Source: [Clostridium] citroniae WAL-17108
Lineage (GTDB): Bacteria > Bacillota > Clostridia > Lachnospirales > Lachnospiraceae
NCBI RefSeq assembly: GCF_000233455.1
Contig: NZ_JH376434.1
Location: 1 to 64,000 of the forward strand
Length of the DNA stretch: 64,000 bases
Direction of reading: 5' to 3'
Shown in pieces: positions 16,560-24,404 of the stretch; positions within the stretch are counted from its first letter, which is position 1; each line of letters opens with the position of its first letter. The position numbers and the translations under genes are program-made. The notes beneath the pieces are model-generated. The model saw only the letters and a list, made by a program, of their open reading frames with translations, did no database searches and had not been told where the DNA came from.

Positions 16560-17951
16560 ATGGCAATTGAATATTTAGGTTTAAGTGAGATCAATGGCCC
16601 TCTGGTTGTCCTTGAGGGCGTTCAGAATGCGGCGTTTGATGAGATAGTGGAGATGACTGTGGGAGGCAATACCCACAAAATCGGCCGTATCATAGAGATT
16701 TACGGGGATAAGGCCATTATCCAGGTGTTTGAGGGCACCGAGGGCATGGCGCTGCGCAACACCCACACCCGCCTTACAGGCCATCCTATGGAAATACGGG
16801 TGTCCGAGGAAATGCTGGGCCGTACCTTTAACGGTATCGGCCAGCCCATAGACGGATTGGGAGACATCATATCTGATGTGAAGCTGGATATCAACGGAAA
16901 GCCGTTAAACCCGGTGACCCGTGAATATCCAAGGAACTATATCCGTACCGGTATTTCCGCCATAGACGGGCTGACCACCCTGATCAGGGGGCAGAAACTT
17001 CCTATTTTCTCAGGAAACGGCCTTCCCCATGACCAGCTGGCTGCCCAGATTGTACAGCAGGCCTCCCTGGGTGACAATTCAGATGAAAAGTTCGCCATTG
17101 TGTTTGGCGCCATGGGCGTTAAATATGATGTGGCTGATTTCTTCCGCCGCACCTTTGAGGAGAGCGGCGTGTCAGAGCATGTGGCCATGTTCATCAACCT
17201 GGCCAATGACCCGGTGGTGGAGCGTCTGATCACACCAAAGATCGCCCTTACCCTGGCGGAGTATCTGGCATTTGAAAAGGGGATGCATATCCTGGTCATC
17301 CTGACCGACATGACAAGCTATGCCGAGGCCCTGCGTGAGGTGTCCTCATCCAAGGGTGAGATCCCTTCCAGAAAGGGCTTCCCCGGGTACTTGTACAGTG
17401 ACCTGGCGTCCCTTTATGAGAGAGCGGGCATTGTGGCGGGACGGCAAGGATCCGTTACCCAGATCCCCATCCTTACCATGCCCAATGATGACATTACCCA
17501 TCCCATACCCGACCTGACGGGGTATATCACAGAAGGGCAGATCGTTCTGGACCGCCAGTTAAACGGACAGTCCATCTATCCGCCCATCAATGTGCTGCCC
17601 TCCCTGTCACGTCTGATGAAGGACGGCATCGGCGAGGGATACACAAGGGCTGACCACCAGGATGTGGCTAACCAGCTGTTCTCCTGCTATGCAAAGGTGG
17701 GGGATGCCAGGGCCCTGGCATCGGTTATCGGTGAGGATGAGTTATCGCCCACGGATAAGAAATACCTTGTGTTCGGACGGGAATTTGAGGAGAAGTTCAT
17801 AGGGCAGGCACGCCATGAGAACAGGACCATCCTGGAGACACTGGACATTGGATGGAAACTTCTGGCAATGCTTCCAAGGGAGGAGCTTGACCGTATTGAT
17901 ACAAAGATACTGGATCAGTACTATCAGCCGGCAGCCGAAGAGACGAGGTGA
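16560..17951 (+). CDS. ntpB: V-type ATP synthase subunit B
   Basis: The 463-residue nucleotide-binding, non-catalytic partner of A begins AIEYLGLSEINGPL. The usual P-loop position reads FSGNGLPHDQ instead of GxxxxGKT, as expected for B. YLYSDLASLYERAG and PNDDITHPIPDLTGYITEGQ are family signatures. AGAGGAGG lies upstream of the ATG and subunit D follows 5 nt later. Confidence 0.97.
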   Translation: MAIEYLGLSEINGPLVVLEGVQNAAFDEIVEMTVGGNTHKIGRIIEIYGDKAIIQVFEGTEGMALRNTHTRLTGHPMEIRVSEEMLGRTFNGIGQPIDGLGDIISDVKLDINGKPLNPVTREYPRNYIRTGISAIDGLTTLIRGQKLPIFSGNGLPHDQLAAQIVQQASLGDNSDEKFAIVFGAMGVKYDVADFFRRTFEESGVSEHVAMFINLANDPVVERLITPKIALTLAEYLAFEKGMHILVILTDMTSYAEALREVSSSKGEIPSRKGFPGYLYSDLASLYERAGIVAGRQGSVTQIPILTMPNDDITHPIPDLTGYITEGQIVLDRQLNGQSIYPPINVLPSLSRLMKDGIGEGYTRADHQDVANQLFSCYAKVGDARALASVIGEDELSPTDKKYLVFGREFEEKFIGQARHENRTILETLDIGWKLLAMLPREELDRIDTKILDQYYQPAAEETR

Positions 17952-17956
17952 TGTAA

Positions 17957-18574
17957 ATGGATCCAAATACATTTCCCACAAAAGGTAACCTGATCGCGGC
18001 CAAGAATTCCCTGAACCTGGCCAATATGGGCTATGGGCTGATGGATAAGAAGAGGAATATCCTGATCCGTGAGCTCATGGGGCTGATCGATGAGGCAAAG
18101 GGAATCCAGTCTGAGATCGACACTACCTTCAGGGCCGCATATGAGGCGCTGCAAAAGGCCAATATTGAGCTGGGCATCAATTATGTGCAGGAGATCGGCG
18201 CATCGGTGCCCGTGGACGACCGTGTGAAGATCAAGGCCAGAAGTATCATGGGAACGGAGATTCCCCTGGTGCAGCATGAGGTAAAGCCCCTGGCCCTGAC
18301 CTATGGTTTTTATAACACAACCGAGTCATTGGATGAGGCCAGATATCATTTTGAAAAGGTAAAGGAGCTGACCATTAAGCTGTCTATGGTTGAGAACTCC
18401 GCCTACCGGCTGGCCAACTCTATTAAGAAGACACAAAAAAGGGCCAATGCCCTTAAGAATATCACCATTCCCCATTACCAGGAGCTGAGTAAATCCATTT
18501 CCGATGCATTGGAGGAAAAGGAGAGGGAAGAGTTTACAAGGCTGAAGGTGATCAAGAGGAATAAGGGGAGGTAA
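17957..18574 (+). CDS. ntpD: V-type ATP synthase subunit D
   Basis: The 205-residue central-shaft subunit has two long helices forming a coiled coil. It begins PNTFPTKGNLIAAKNSLNLA and contains RRANALKNI-like sequence (KRANALKNITIPHY) near residue 160, both diagnostic. It is the last gene of the ATPase operon. The spacer to mazG is only about 50 bases with no terminator, so read-through into the next block is likely. Confidence 0.95.
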   Translation: MDPNTFPTKGNLIAAKNSLNLANMGYGLMDKKRNILIRELMGLIDEAKGIQSEIDTTFRAAYEALQKANIELGINYVQEIGASVPVDDRVKIKARSIMGTEIPLVQHEVKPLALTYGFYNTTESLDEARYHFEKVKELTIKLSMVENSAYRLANSIKKTQKRANALKNITIPHYQELSKSISDALEEKEREEFTRLKVIKRNKGR

Positions 18575-18624
18575 GGTGAATTTGAGTGAACTTGAGTACG
18601 TTGGAATGAGAAGGAGGCTGCGGT

Positions 18625-19005
18625 GTGCATACGTTTGATGAGCTGAGGGGAATTGTCGCTAAGCTGCGCTCTGAGGAGGGATGCCCCTGGGACAGGGAGC
18701 AGACATTTGAGAGTTTGAAGAAGTGCCTGGCCGATGAGACGGAAGAGGTGTTTGAGGCCGTGGACAATAAGGACATGGAAAACCTGTGCGAGGAGTTGGG
18801 GGATGTGCTCCTTCAGGTGGTGCTTAACAGTGAGATCGCAAGTGAGCAGGGAAGCTTTACAATCGATGATGTAATTGACGGAATTTGTAGAAAAATGGTG
18901 CGAAGACACCCCCACGTCTTTGGAAATGTAAAGATTAATTCTGTGGAGGAAGGGACCGCTCTTTGGAATCAGATAAAAATGCAGGAAAAAGCCAAAAAAC
19001 CTTGA
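18625..19005 (+). CDS. mazG: MazG-family nucleotide pyrophosphohydrolase
   Basis: The 126-residue single-domain enzyme hydrolyses NTPs or dNTPs to NMP plus pyrophosphate. It shows GCPWDREQT, DETEEVFEA and ENLCEELGDVLLQVV, which supply the Glu/Asp metal ligands (ExxE...ExxD). GTG at 18625 is preceded by AAGGAGG. It is about half the length of two-domain MazG proteins, like many clostridial versions. Its stop overlaps the -35 box of the hup promoter. Confidence 0.88.
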   Translation: MHTFDELRGIVAKLRSEEGCPWDREQTFESLKKCLADETEEVFEAVDNKDMENLCEELGDVLLQVVLNSEIASEQGSFTIDDVIDGICRKMVRRHPHVFGNVKINSVEEGTALWNQIKMQEKAKKP

Positions 19006-19030
19006 CAAATCATAGCAAAAAGGCTATAAA
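19002..19030 (+). promoter_or_regulatory. Sigma-A promoter of hup
   Basis: TTGACA (19002-19007) and TATAAA (19025-19030) are separated by 17 bases. This close-to-consensus promoter overlaps the mazG stop codon and leaves a leader of about 70 bases before the HU gene, in line with the high expression expected for HU. Confidence 0.8.
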
Positions 19031-19105
19031 TGATTAGGTATACTAGACTTTAAATAGTAATGAATCCGGGGGGCTTCCCGGGACTATATTTAGGAGGAAA
19101 AATTG

Positions 19106-19381
19106 ATGAACAAGACAGAATTGATCGCAGCAGTTGCTGAGAAGGCAGAACTTTCCAAGAAGGATGCAGAGAAGGCTGTTAAGGCTTTCACTGATGCAGT
19201 AGCAGAAGAACTTGTAAAGGGCGGCAAAGTACAGTTAGTTGGATTTGGTACCTTCGAAGTTGCTGAGAGAGCTGCAAGAGAAGGCAGAAATCCTAAAACA
19301 GGCAAGACCATGACCATCGAAGCTTCCAAGACACCTAAGTTCAAAGCTGGCAAGGCTCTGAAGGATGAGGTTAACAAATAA
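19106..19381 (+). CDS. hup: HU family DNA-binding protein
   Basis: The 91-residue histone-like protein begins MNKTELIAAVAEKAELSKKDAEKA and carries the DNA-arm signature GFGTFEVAERAAREGRNPKTG. It bends and compacts DNA as a dimer. The start is the ATG at 19106 (a TTG one codon upstream is nearer to the AGGAGG). It has its own strong promoter within the sporulation/cell-cycle block. Codon use (many AAG, GAA, GCA) fits high expression. Confidence 0.97.
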   Translation: MNKTELIAAVAEKAELSKKDAEKAVKAFTDAVAEELVKGGKVQLVGFGTFEVAERAAREGRNPKTGKTMTIEASKTPKFKAGKALKDEVNK

Positions 19382-19384
19382 TTC

Positions 19385-19624
19385 ATGAGACTGGACAAGT
19401 TTCTCAAGGTTTCCCGTCTGATAAAGCGCAGAACCGTGGCAAATGAAGCCTGTGATGCAGGCCGGGTGCTGGTGAACGGCAAGCCAGCCAGAGCATCCCT
19501 GAGCGTTAAGACCGGGGATATGATTGAGATTCAGTTTGGTGCCAAAGCCGTTAAGGTGGAGGTTCTGGACGTACAGGAAACCGTTAAAAAAGATGAAGCC
19601 AAAGAGCTTTACCGTTATATCTGA
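19385..19624 (+). CDS. rqcP: S4-domain RNA-binding protein RqcP (YabO)
   Basis: The 79-residue protein is a single S4 domain (MRLDKFLKVSRLIKRRTVANE...GRVLVNGKPA). In Bacillus this protein supports ribosome-associated quality control, acting with RqcH on stalled 50S subunits. It starts 3 nt after hup and is conserved next to yabP in Firmicutes. Confidence 0.92.
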   Translation: MRLDKFLKVSRLIKRRTVANEACDAGRVLVNGKPARASLSVKTGDMIEIQFGAKAVKVEVLDVQETVKKDEAKELYRYI

Positions 19625-19646
19625 GATAAAAGGCATAGAATGGCCA

Positions 19647-19692
19647 ACCTCCCCATATATTTAACATAGGTTAGATATGTGGGGAGGTTTTT
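19647..19692 (+). promoter_or_regulatory. Terminator-like hairpin overlapping the yabP ribosome binding site
   Basis: ACCTCCCCATATA (19647-19659) pairs with 19676-19688, 13 bp with one G-U, followed by five T. The GGGGAGG in the right arm is also the Shine-Dalgarno of yabP (ATG at 19695). The element can therefore act as a partial terminator after rqcP and as an RBS lock on yabP. Confidence 0.65.
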
Positions 19693-19694
19693 GT

Positions 19695-19982
19695 ATGGAA
19701 GAAAAGATGGTTGGCGCACGCCAGCACAAGCTTATATTGCAGAACCGCGGAGTGGGTAATATCACAGGAATCTGCGATGTGGTATCCTTTGATGAGAACG
19801 CGGTGGTCCTGGACACGGATATGGGGCTTTTGACCATCAAAGGCAAGGAACTCCATGTGAGCAGGCTGACCCTGGAAAAGGGCGAGGTGGATATAGAGGG
19901 GACCATTGACAGTATGGTCTACAGTTCCAACGAGGCACTGCGCAAATCAGGGGAATCCCTGTTTACCCGTTTATTTAAATAG
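19695..19982 (+). CDS. yabP: Spore coat-associated protein YabP
   Basis: The 95-residue protein starts MEEKMVGARQHKLILQNRG and shows the YabP pattern of short beta strands (GICDVVSFDENAVVLDTDMGLLTIKGKELHV). YabP family proteins are needed in sporulation and act in the mother cell. Together with yabQ it marks the organism as a spore-former. An in-frame ATG further upstream (19677) lies inside the hairpin and is unlikely to be used. Confidence 0.92.
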   Translation: MEEKMVGARQHKLILQNRGVGNITGICDVVSFDENAVVLDTDMGLLTIKGKELHVSRLTLEKGEVDIEGTIDSMVYSSNEALRKSGESLFTRLFK

Positions 19983-19994
19983 GAGGTGTCATCA

Positions 19995-20375
19995 GTGAGC
20001 AGCAGGATTCAATATGAAACCTGGCTGATGGTGCTGAGCCTGGTGACCGGAGCATGGCTGATGCTGGCCTATGACACCCTGAGAGTGTTCCGCCTGGTTA
20101 TCCACCACGGCCCTATCTGGACAGGAATAGAAGATTTCCTTTACTGGCTGTATGCAGGGCTTGTGACCTTTATCCTTCTGTATGAGCAGAACGATGGAGT
20201 GTTCCGGGCGTATGTAATCGGCGGAGTATTTATAGGGATGATACTGTATGACAGATTCATCAGCAGAATTTTCTTTAAATGCTTGAAAAAGATAAGTAAA
20301 TGTCTTAAAATGATAATTAACAGAAACAAACCCGGCGAGGTTTGTAACCGGGAACAAAGTGAAGTTGGTGATTAA
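19995..20375 (+). CDS. yabQ: Sporulation protein YabQ
   Basis: The roughly 126-residue membrane protein has three hydrophobic helices (near residues 8-25, 40-60 and 70-88) and a basic, Asn/Lys-rich tail. GTG at 19995 lies 8 bases from AGGAGG; the upstream in-frame GTG at 19986 overlaps the RBS. YabQ is required for spore cortex formation in Bacillus. It follows yabP at 12 nt. Confidence 0.88.
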   Translation: MSSRIQYETWLMVLSLVTGAWLMLAYDTLRVFRLVIHHGPIWTGIEDFLYWLYAGLVTFILLYEQNDGVFRAYVIGGVFIGMILYDRFISRIFFKCLKKISKCLKMIINRNKPGEVCNREQSEVGD

Positions 20376-20378
20376 CAG

Positions 20379-20696
20379 ATGAAATCCTATGGCAGATCAA
20401 GACGTGTAAGACGTGATAAATGGGCAAACCGCATGGCTATCATGGGGATTACCCTTGTTGTTATGTGTCTTGCGGTGGCTATTAATATAAAGGGCGCTGA
20501 TCTAAAGCAGTCGGACCTGGATTACAAGGTCAGAGAAGAGAATCTGGACGCCCAGGTCAAGGCTGAGGAAAAGCGGACCGAGGAATTGAAGGAGTACAAG
20601 ATTTATGTAAAGACCAAGCAATATGCCGAGGAGGTTGCCAAGGAAAAGCTGGGTCTGGTGAATCCGGACGAGATCCTTTTAAAGCCCACGGAATGA
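20379..20696 (+). CDS. divIC: Septum formation initiator DivIC-like
   Basis: The 105-residue bitopic protein has a basic cytoplasmic N-terminus (RSRRVRRDKW), one transmembrane helix (about 20-37) and an extracellular coiled coil with the C-terminal AEEVAKEKLGLVNPDEILLK motif of FtsL/DivIC proteins. It takes part in assembly of the division septum. It starts 3 nt after yabQ. Confidence 0.92.
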   Translation: MKSYGRSRRVRRDKWANRMAIMGITLVVMCLAVAINIKGADLKQSDLDYKVREENLDAQVKAEEKRTEELKEYKIYVKTKQYAEEVAKEKLGLVNPDEILLKPTE

Positions 20697-20800
20697 TGAC
20701 GAAAAGGGGCGAAACATTTTTAAGAATCCAAGCATGATTAGACATTTATTTCCCTCCATGATGCGTATACTGAAAGTTACGCGGATTAGGAGGGATTTTT

Positions 20801-22222
20801 GTGTTTTCGAGGAATAATAAGGATGTAAAAAACAGATTGGATGTGAATCATTATACGGCCAGGAGACTGGGGGATATGGCTGAGTCCTTAAACCAGCTGG
20901 CCAAGGCGTTTGATGACGAGATAGAGAAGAACGGGCAGCTGTCCCGGGGAGACGGACTGGCTGCCATGCAGGCCAGCGCTACTTTGGTGTGTGAAAACTG
21001 CAGCCAGTGCAACCTGTACGCGGACAGTGAGAAGGAGGACAGCTATTACCTGTATTATCTGCTCCGTGCATTTGAGCAAAAGGGGCATATTGACCATGAC
21101 GACATGCCCCAGATGTTCCAGACCGGGTGCAGGAAGCAGGACGCTTATCTGGCACAGTTAAACCGGAGTTTGGGACGGGCTACCATGAACCTGTCGTGGA
21201 AAAACCGGTTTCTGGAAAGCCGTGATGCGGTGGTGTCCCAGTTCAGGGAAATGTCCGTGATACTGGAAGAATTTTCCCACCAGATCGATCAGGCAAGAGA
21301 CATCACGGAGGAGTACGAATACATAATAAAGAAATATTTCAGGAAATATCATATGGCGGTGGGAAATCTGCTGCTGCTGGAATATGAAAATGGCCAAAAG
21401 GAGGCATTTCTCACTGTCAGGACAACCAATGGCAGGTGTGTGACTTCCAAGGAGGCGGCGGAGCTTATGGGGGACGTGGTGGATGACAGCCGCTGGAGGC
21501 CTGCGGGGGACAGCCGCAGCATCATAACAAAGCAGTATGCCACCATACGCCTGCTGGAGGATGGGGGATACCATCTGATCTATGGGGCTTCCAGGATACC
21601 GAGACAGGGAGAGCGGTATTCGGGAGACAATTATACTTTTTGTGAGAGCCAGGGCAGTCAGGTGGTCATGAGCCTTTCTGATGGTATGGGCAGCGGGGAG
21701 ACTGCGTCCAAGGAGAGCAAGCAGGTGGTAGAGCTTACCGAGCAGCTTCTGGAGACAGGATTCTCAGCCAGGGCGGCCCTTAAACTGGTCAATACGGTCC
21801 TGCTTCTGGCAGGGGTGGAACAGCACCCGGCCACGCTGGATGTAAGCTGTATTGACCTGCATACAGGGGTGCTGGAGGTGATGAAGCTGGGGGCGGTACC
21901 CACCTTTATCATAGGGGATGAAGGTGTGGAGATCCTGGAGGCCGGACAAGTTCCCATGGGCATTATCAATGGTGTGGAGCCTGTGCTCATGTCCAGGAAA
22001 ATGTGGGACGGCAACCGGATCGTTATGGTCAGTGACGGGGTGCTGGATGCCCTTCCCGGGGATGACAAGGAACAGGTAATGAAGCAGTATCTGGAAAGTG
22101 TGGAGGAGATGGGGCCTCAGGAACTGGCAGATCAGATACTGGAATTTGCTGTTTCGTTCATCCCCGCTCCCAGGGACGATATGACCGTGCTGACCGCCGG
22201 ATTGTGGAAGCGGCATTCCTGA
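20801..22222 (+). CDS. spoIIE: SpoIIE-type PP2C phosphatase lacking the membrane domain
   Basis: The 473-residue protein ends in a PP2C/SpoIIE phosphatase domain (VMSLSDGMGSGETASKES around residue 290, MVSDGVLDALPG and PRDDMTVL as metal-binding motifs) preceded by a helical regulatory region with a CxxCxxC cluster (CENCSQC). In Bacillus, SpoIIE dephosphorylates SpoIIAA to activate sigma F in the forespore. It is about 800 residues, with ten N-terminal membrane helices; here none is present and no open frame upstream could supply them. The start is GTG at 20801 after AGGAGG. Position between divIC and tilS is the conserved one. Confidence 0.88.
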   Translation: MFSRNNKDVKNRLDVNHYTARRLGDMAESLNQLAKAFDDEIEKNGQLSRGDGLAAMQASATLVCENCSQCNLYADSEKEDSYYLYYLLRAFEQKGHIDHDDMPQMFQTGCRKQDAYLAQLNRSLGRATMNLSWKNRFLESRDAVVSQFREMSVILEEFSHQIDQARDITEEYEYIIKKYFRKYHMAVGNLLLLEYENGQKEAFLTVRTTNGRCVTSKEAAELMGDVVDDSRWRPAGDSRSIITKQYATIRLLEDGGYHLIYGASRIPRQGERYSGDNYTFCESQGSQVVMSLSDGMGSGETASKESKQVVELTEQLLETGFSARAALKLVNTVLLLAGVEQHPATLDVSCIDLHTGVLEVMKLGAVPTFIIGDEGVEILEAGQVPMGIINGVEPVLMSRKMWDGNRIVMVSDGVLDALPGDDKEQVMKQYLESVEEMGPQELADQILEFAVSFIPAPRDDMTVLTAGLWKRHS

Positions 22223-22331
22223 CGGAATGGGGTAAAGGGTGCGCGCAGTATATATTCCCGGCGGATATTGCTGTATTACCTGCATTATGGGGCTTGCACG
22301 GTTGAGGTTTTACGGGTATATTATAGAGAGA

Positions 22332-22376
22332 ACATCCGGCCGGGCCCGGCCTTTCGGGGTCCGGCCAAAAGGATGT
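22332..22376 (+). other. Very stable GC hairpin ahead of tilS
   Basis: GGCCGGGCCC (22338-22347) pairs with 22357-22366, ten pairs with one G-U. An outer ACATCC/GGATGT helix is joined across an AAAA bulge. No T run follows, so it is not an ordinary terminator. It lies in the 174-base gap between spoIIE and tilS, 20 bases before the tilS start, and no gene is seen in that gap. Confidence 0.55.
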
Positions 22377-22396
22377 CCATGATACAGGTGGGATAA

Positions 22397-23767
22397 ATGG
22401 AAGAGATGGAGCATAAGGTCCGAAGGACCATAGAAGAATATCACATGCTGTCACCCGGTGACCGGGTCATTGCAGCTGTATCAGGAGGGGCAGATTCCGT
22501 CTGCCTCTTAGCGTTGTTATACGGCATGAAAGAAGAATGGGATCTGCAGCTGAGAGCCGTCCATGTCCATCACGGTCTCAGGGGACAGGAGGCTGACCGG
22601 GATGCGGATTTTGTCAGGACGTTGTGTGCAGAACTTGATGTCCCCTGTCATATCATAAAGGTAGATGTACGCCGGTTTGCGTCCGGGTCCGGCATGTCTG
22701 AGGAGGAGGCTGGACGTCATCTGAGATATGAGGCCCTGGAACAGGAGGCGCAGGAGTGGGAATCCGGGGACAAGGGCCGGGCCAGGATCGCTGTGGCCCA
22801 CCACAGTGATGACCAGGCGGAGACCATCCTGCATAACATGTTCAGGGGAAGCGGATTGGCCGGGCTGAAGGGAATCCCCCATGTGAGGGGACGGATCATC
22901 CGGCCGCTGTTGGATGCGGACCGCCGGGAGATCATAGACTGGCTCAGGAAAAACGGGTTTTCCTGGGTACAGGATTCCACCAATACATCAGACCACTATA
23001 CACGCAACCGCATACGCCGCCTTCTTCCTATGATCGAGGAGGATATAAACCAGGGGGCGGTGGGGAATATACTGCGAATGGGAAGGCTGGCCGGCCAGGC
23101 GGATGAATATTTGTCCATGAAGGGGAAATGCTGGATCAGGGAATACGTGAAACAGCTGGGGCCACAGGCCGCGGTGCCCTGTGCGGCACTCACGGCTGAG
23201 CCGGAGATCATCCGGTCCTATGTGGTGATGGAACTATTAAAAGACCTGGCCGGTTCGGCCAAAGATCTGGGATGGATCCATGTTCAGCAGGTGCTTGGGC
23301 TGACCGGGCGTCCGGTTGGAAAGGAAGTCCATCTTCCGTATTCCCTTGTGGCCGTAAGGGAATATGAGAGTATTTTGATCGGCAGGAACATTTCGCCGGA
23401 TGAGGAAGAGGAAGGGGAAATGGCGCTGCCCAAGGTGGAAATGAGTATATTTTCCTATAAAAAAGGGACACAATTTCCCAAAAACATGTATACGAAATGG
23501 TTCGACTGTGATAGAATAAAGGGTACGCCCGTGGTGAGAACAAGGCGTCCGGGGGATTACATGACCCTGGCGGACGGAAGCCACAAGGCGTTAAAACGGT
23601 TTATGATCGATGAGAAAATACCGAGACAACTGCGGGACCAGGTCCCCCTTCTGGCAGACGGCAGTCATGTGATGTGGATTATCGGATACAGGATCAGCGA
23701 GTTTTATAAGATCGGTCCGGATACCACACGGATACTGCAGGCAGAGGCAGGCAGGAGAAAAGAATAA
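22397..23767 (+). CDS. tilS: tRNA(Ile)-lysidine synthase TilS
   Basis: The 456-residue enzyme attaches lysine to C34 of the CAU-anticodon tRNA-Ile so that it reads AUA. The PP-loop SGGADS is near residue 30, with HVHHGLRG, AVAHHSDDQAET and the C-terminal TilS domain (TRRPGDYMTL...KIPRQLRDQVPLL). The RBS is poor (GGTGGG) and follows a strong hairpin. The tilS-hpt-ftsH order is widely conserved in Firmicutes. Confidence 0.95.
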   Translation: MEEMEHKVRRTIEEYHMLSPGDRVIAAVSGGADSVCLLALLYGMKEEWDLQLRAVHVHHGLRGQEADRDADFVRTLCAELDVPCHIIKVDVRRFASGSGMSEEEAGRHLRYEALEQEAQEWESGDKGRARIAVAHHSDDQAETILHNMFRGSGLAGLKGIPHVRGRIIRPLLDADRREIIDWLRKNGFSWVQDSTNTSDHYTRNRIRRLLPMIEEDINQGAVGNILRMGRLAGQADEYLSMKGKCWIREYVKQLGPQAAVPCAALTAEPEIIRSYVVMELLKDLAGSAKDLGWIHVQQVLGLTGRPVGKEVHLPYSLVAVREYESILIGRNISPDEEEEGEMALPKVEMSIFSYKKGTQFPKNMYTKWFDCDRIKGTPVVRTRRPGDYMTLADGSHKALKRFMIDEKIPRQLRDQVPLLADGSHVMWIIGYRISEFYKIGPDTTRILQAEAGRRKE

Positions 23768-23821
23768 GTGTACGCTCGGAATCTCCCAGGGTACGCAATA
23801 AGTGAAACGGAGGATAAAGTA

Positions 23822-24349
23822 ATGGCGGATAAGATTCGTGTATTGCTGACCGAAGAAGAGGTTGACAAACGCATCAATGAGGTGGCGGCAAAGATCAGCG
23901 AGGAATATGCTGGCAAGGAGATTCACCTGATCTGTATTTTAAAGGGCGGGGTATTCTTTACCTGTGAACTGGCAAAAAGGCTTACGGTACCCGTATCCCT
24001 GGATTTCATGTCCGTATCCAGCTATGGGGCTGGGACTGAATCCAGCGGTGTTGTGCGGATCCTTAAGGACCTGGATGAGCCGCTGGCAGGAAAGGATGTG
24101 CTGATCGTGGAGGATATCATTGACTCCGGACGCACGCTGGCATATCTGATCGAGGTCCTGAAGCAGAGAGGGCCAAAGAGCGTCCGTCTGTGTACCCTTC
24201 TTGATAAGCCGGAGCGCCGTGTGAAGAAGCAGGTCAAGGTGGATTACACCTGTTTTACAATACCGGATGAATTTGTAGTGGGATATGGGCTGGATTATGA
24301 CCAGAAGTATCGTAACCTGCCCTATATCGGAGTCGTGGAATTGGATTAG
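23822..24349 (+). CDS. hpt: Hypoxanthine phosphoribosyltransferase
   Basis: The 175-residue purine salvage enzyme transfers phosphoribose from PRPP to hypoxanthine or guanine. The start is the ATG at 23822 (GGAGG 8 bases upstream); 18 further codons upstream are open but unlike the family. The PRPP loop is IVEDIIDSGRTL, and GYGLDYDQKYRNLPYIG ends the family core. It could feed on purines taken up elsewhere; no purine regulatory site is seen. Confidence 0.96.
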   Translation: MADKIRVLLTEEEVDKRINEVAAKISEEYAGKEIHLICILKGGVFFTCELAKRLTVPVSLDFMSVSSYGAGTESSGVVRILKDLDEPLAGKDVLIVEDIIDSGRTLAYLIEVLKQRGPKSVRLCTLLDKPERRVKKQVKVDYTCFTIPDEFVVGYGLDYDQKYRNLPYIGVVELD

Positions 24350-24404
24350 GGCATTTAAAAGCCATGCCCTGGAACGCAGAAAGAAGGTCTAAGGAGGCAA
24401 TTCG

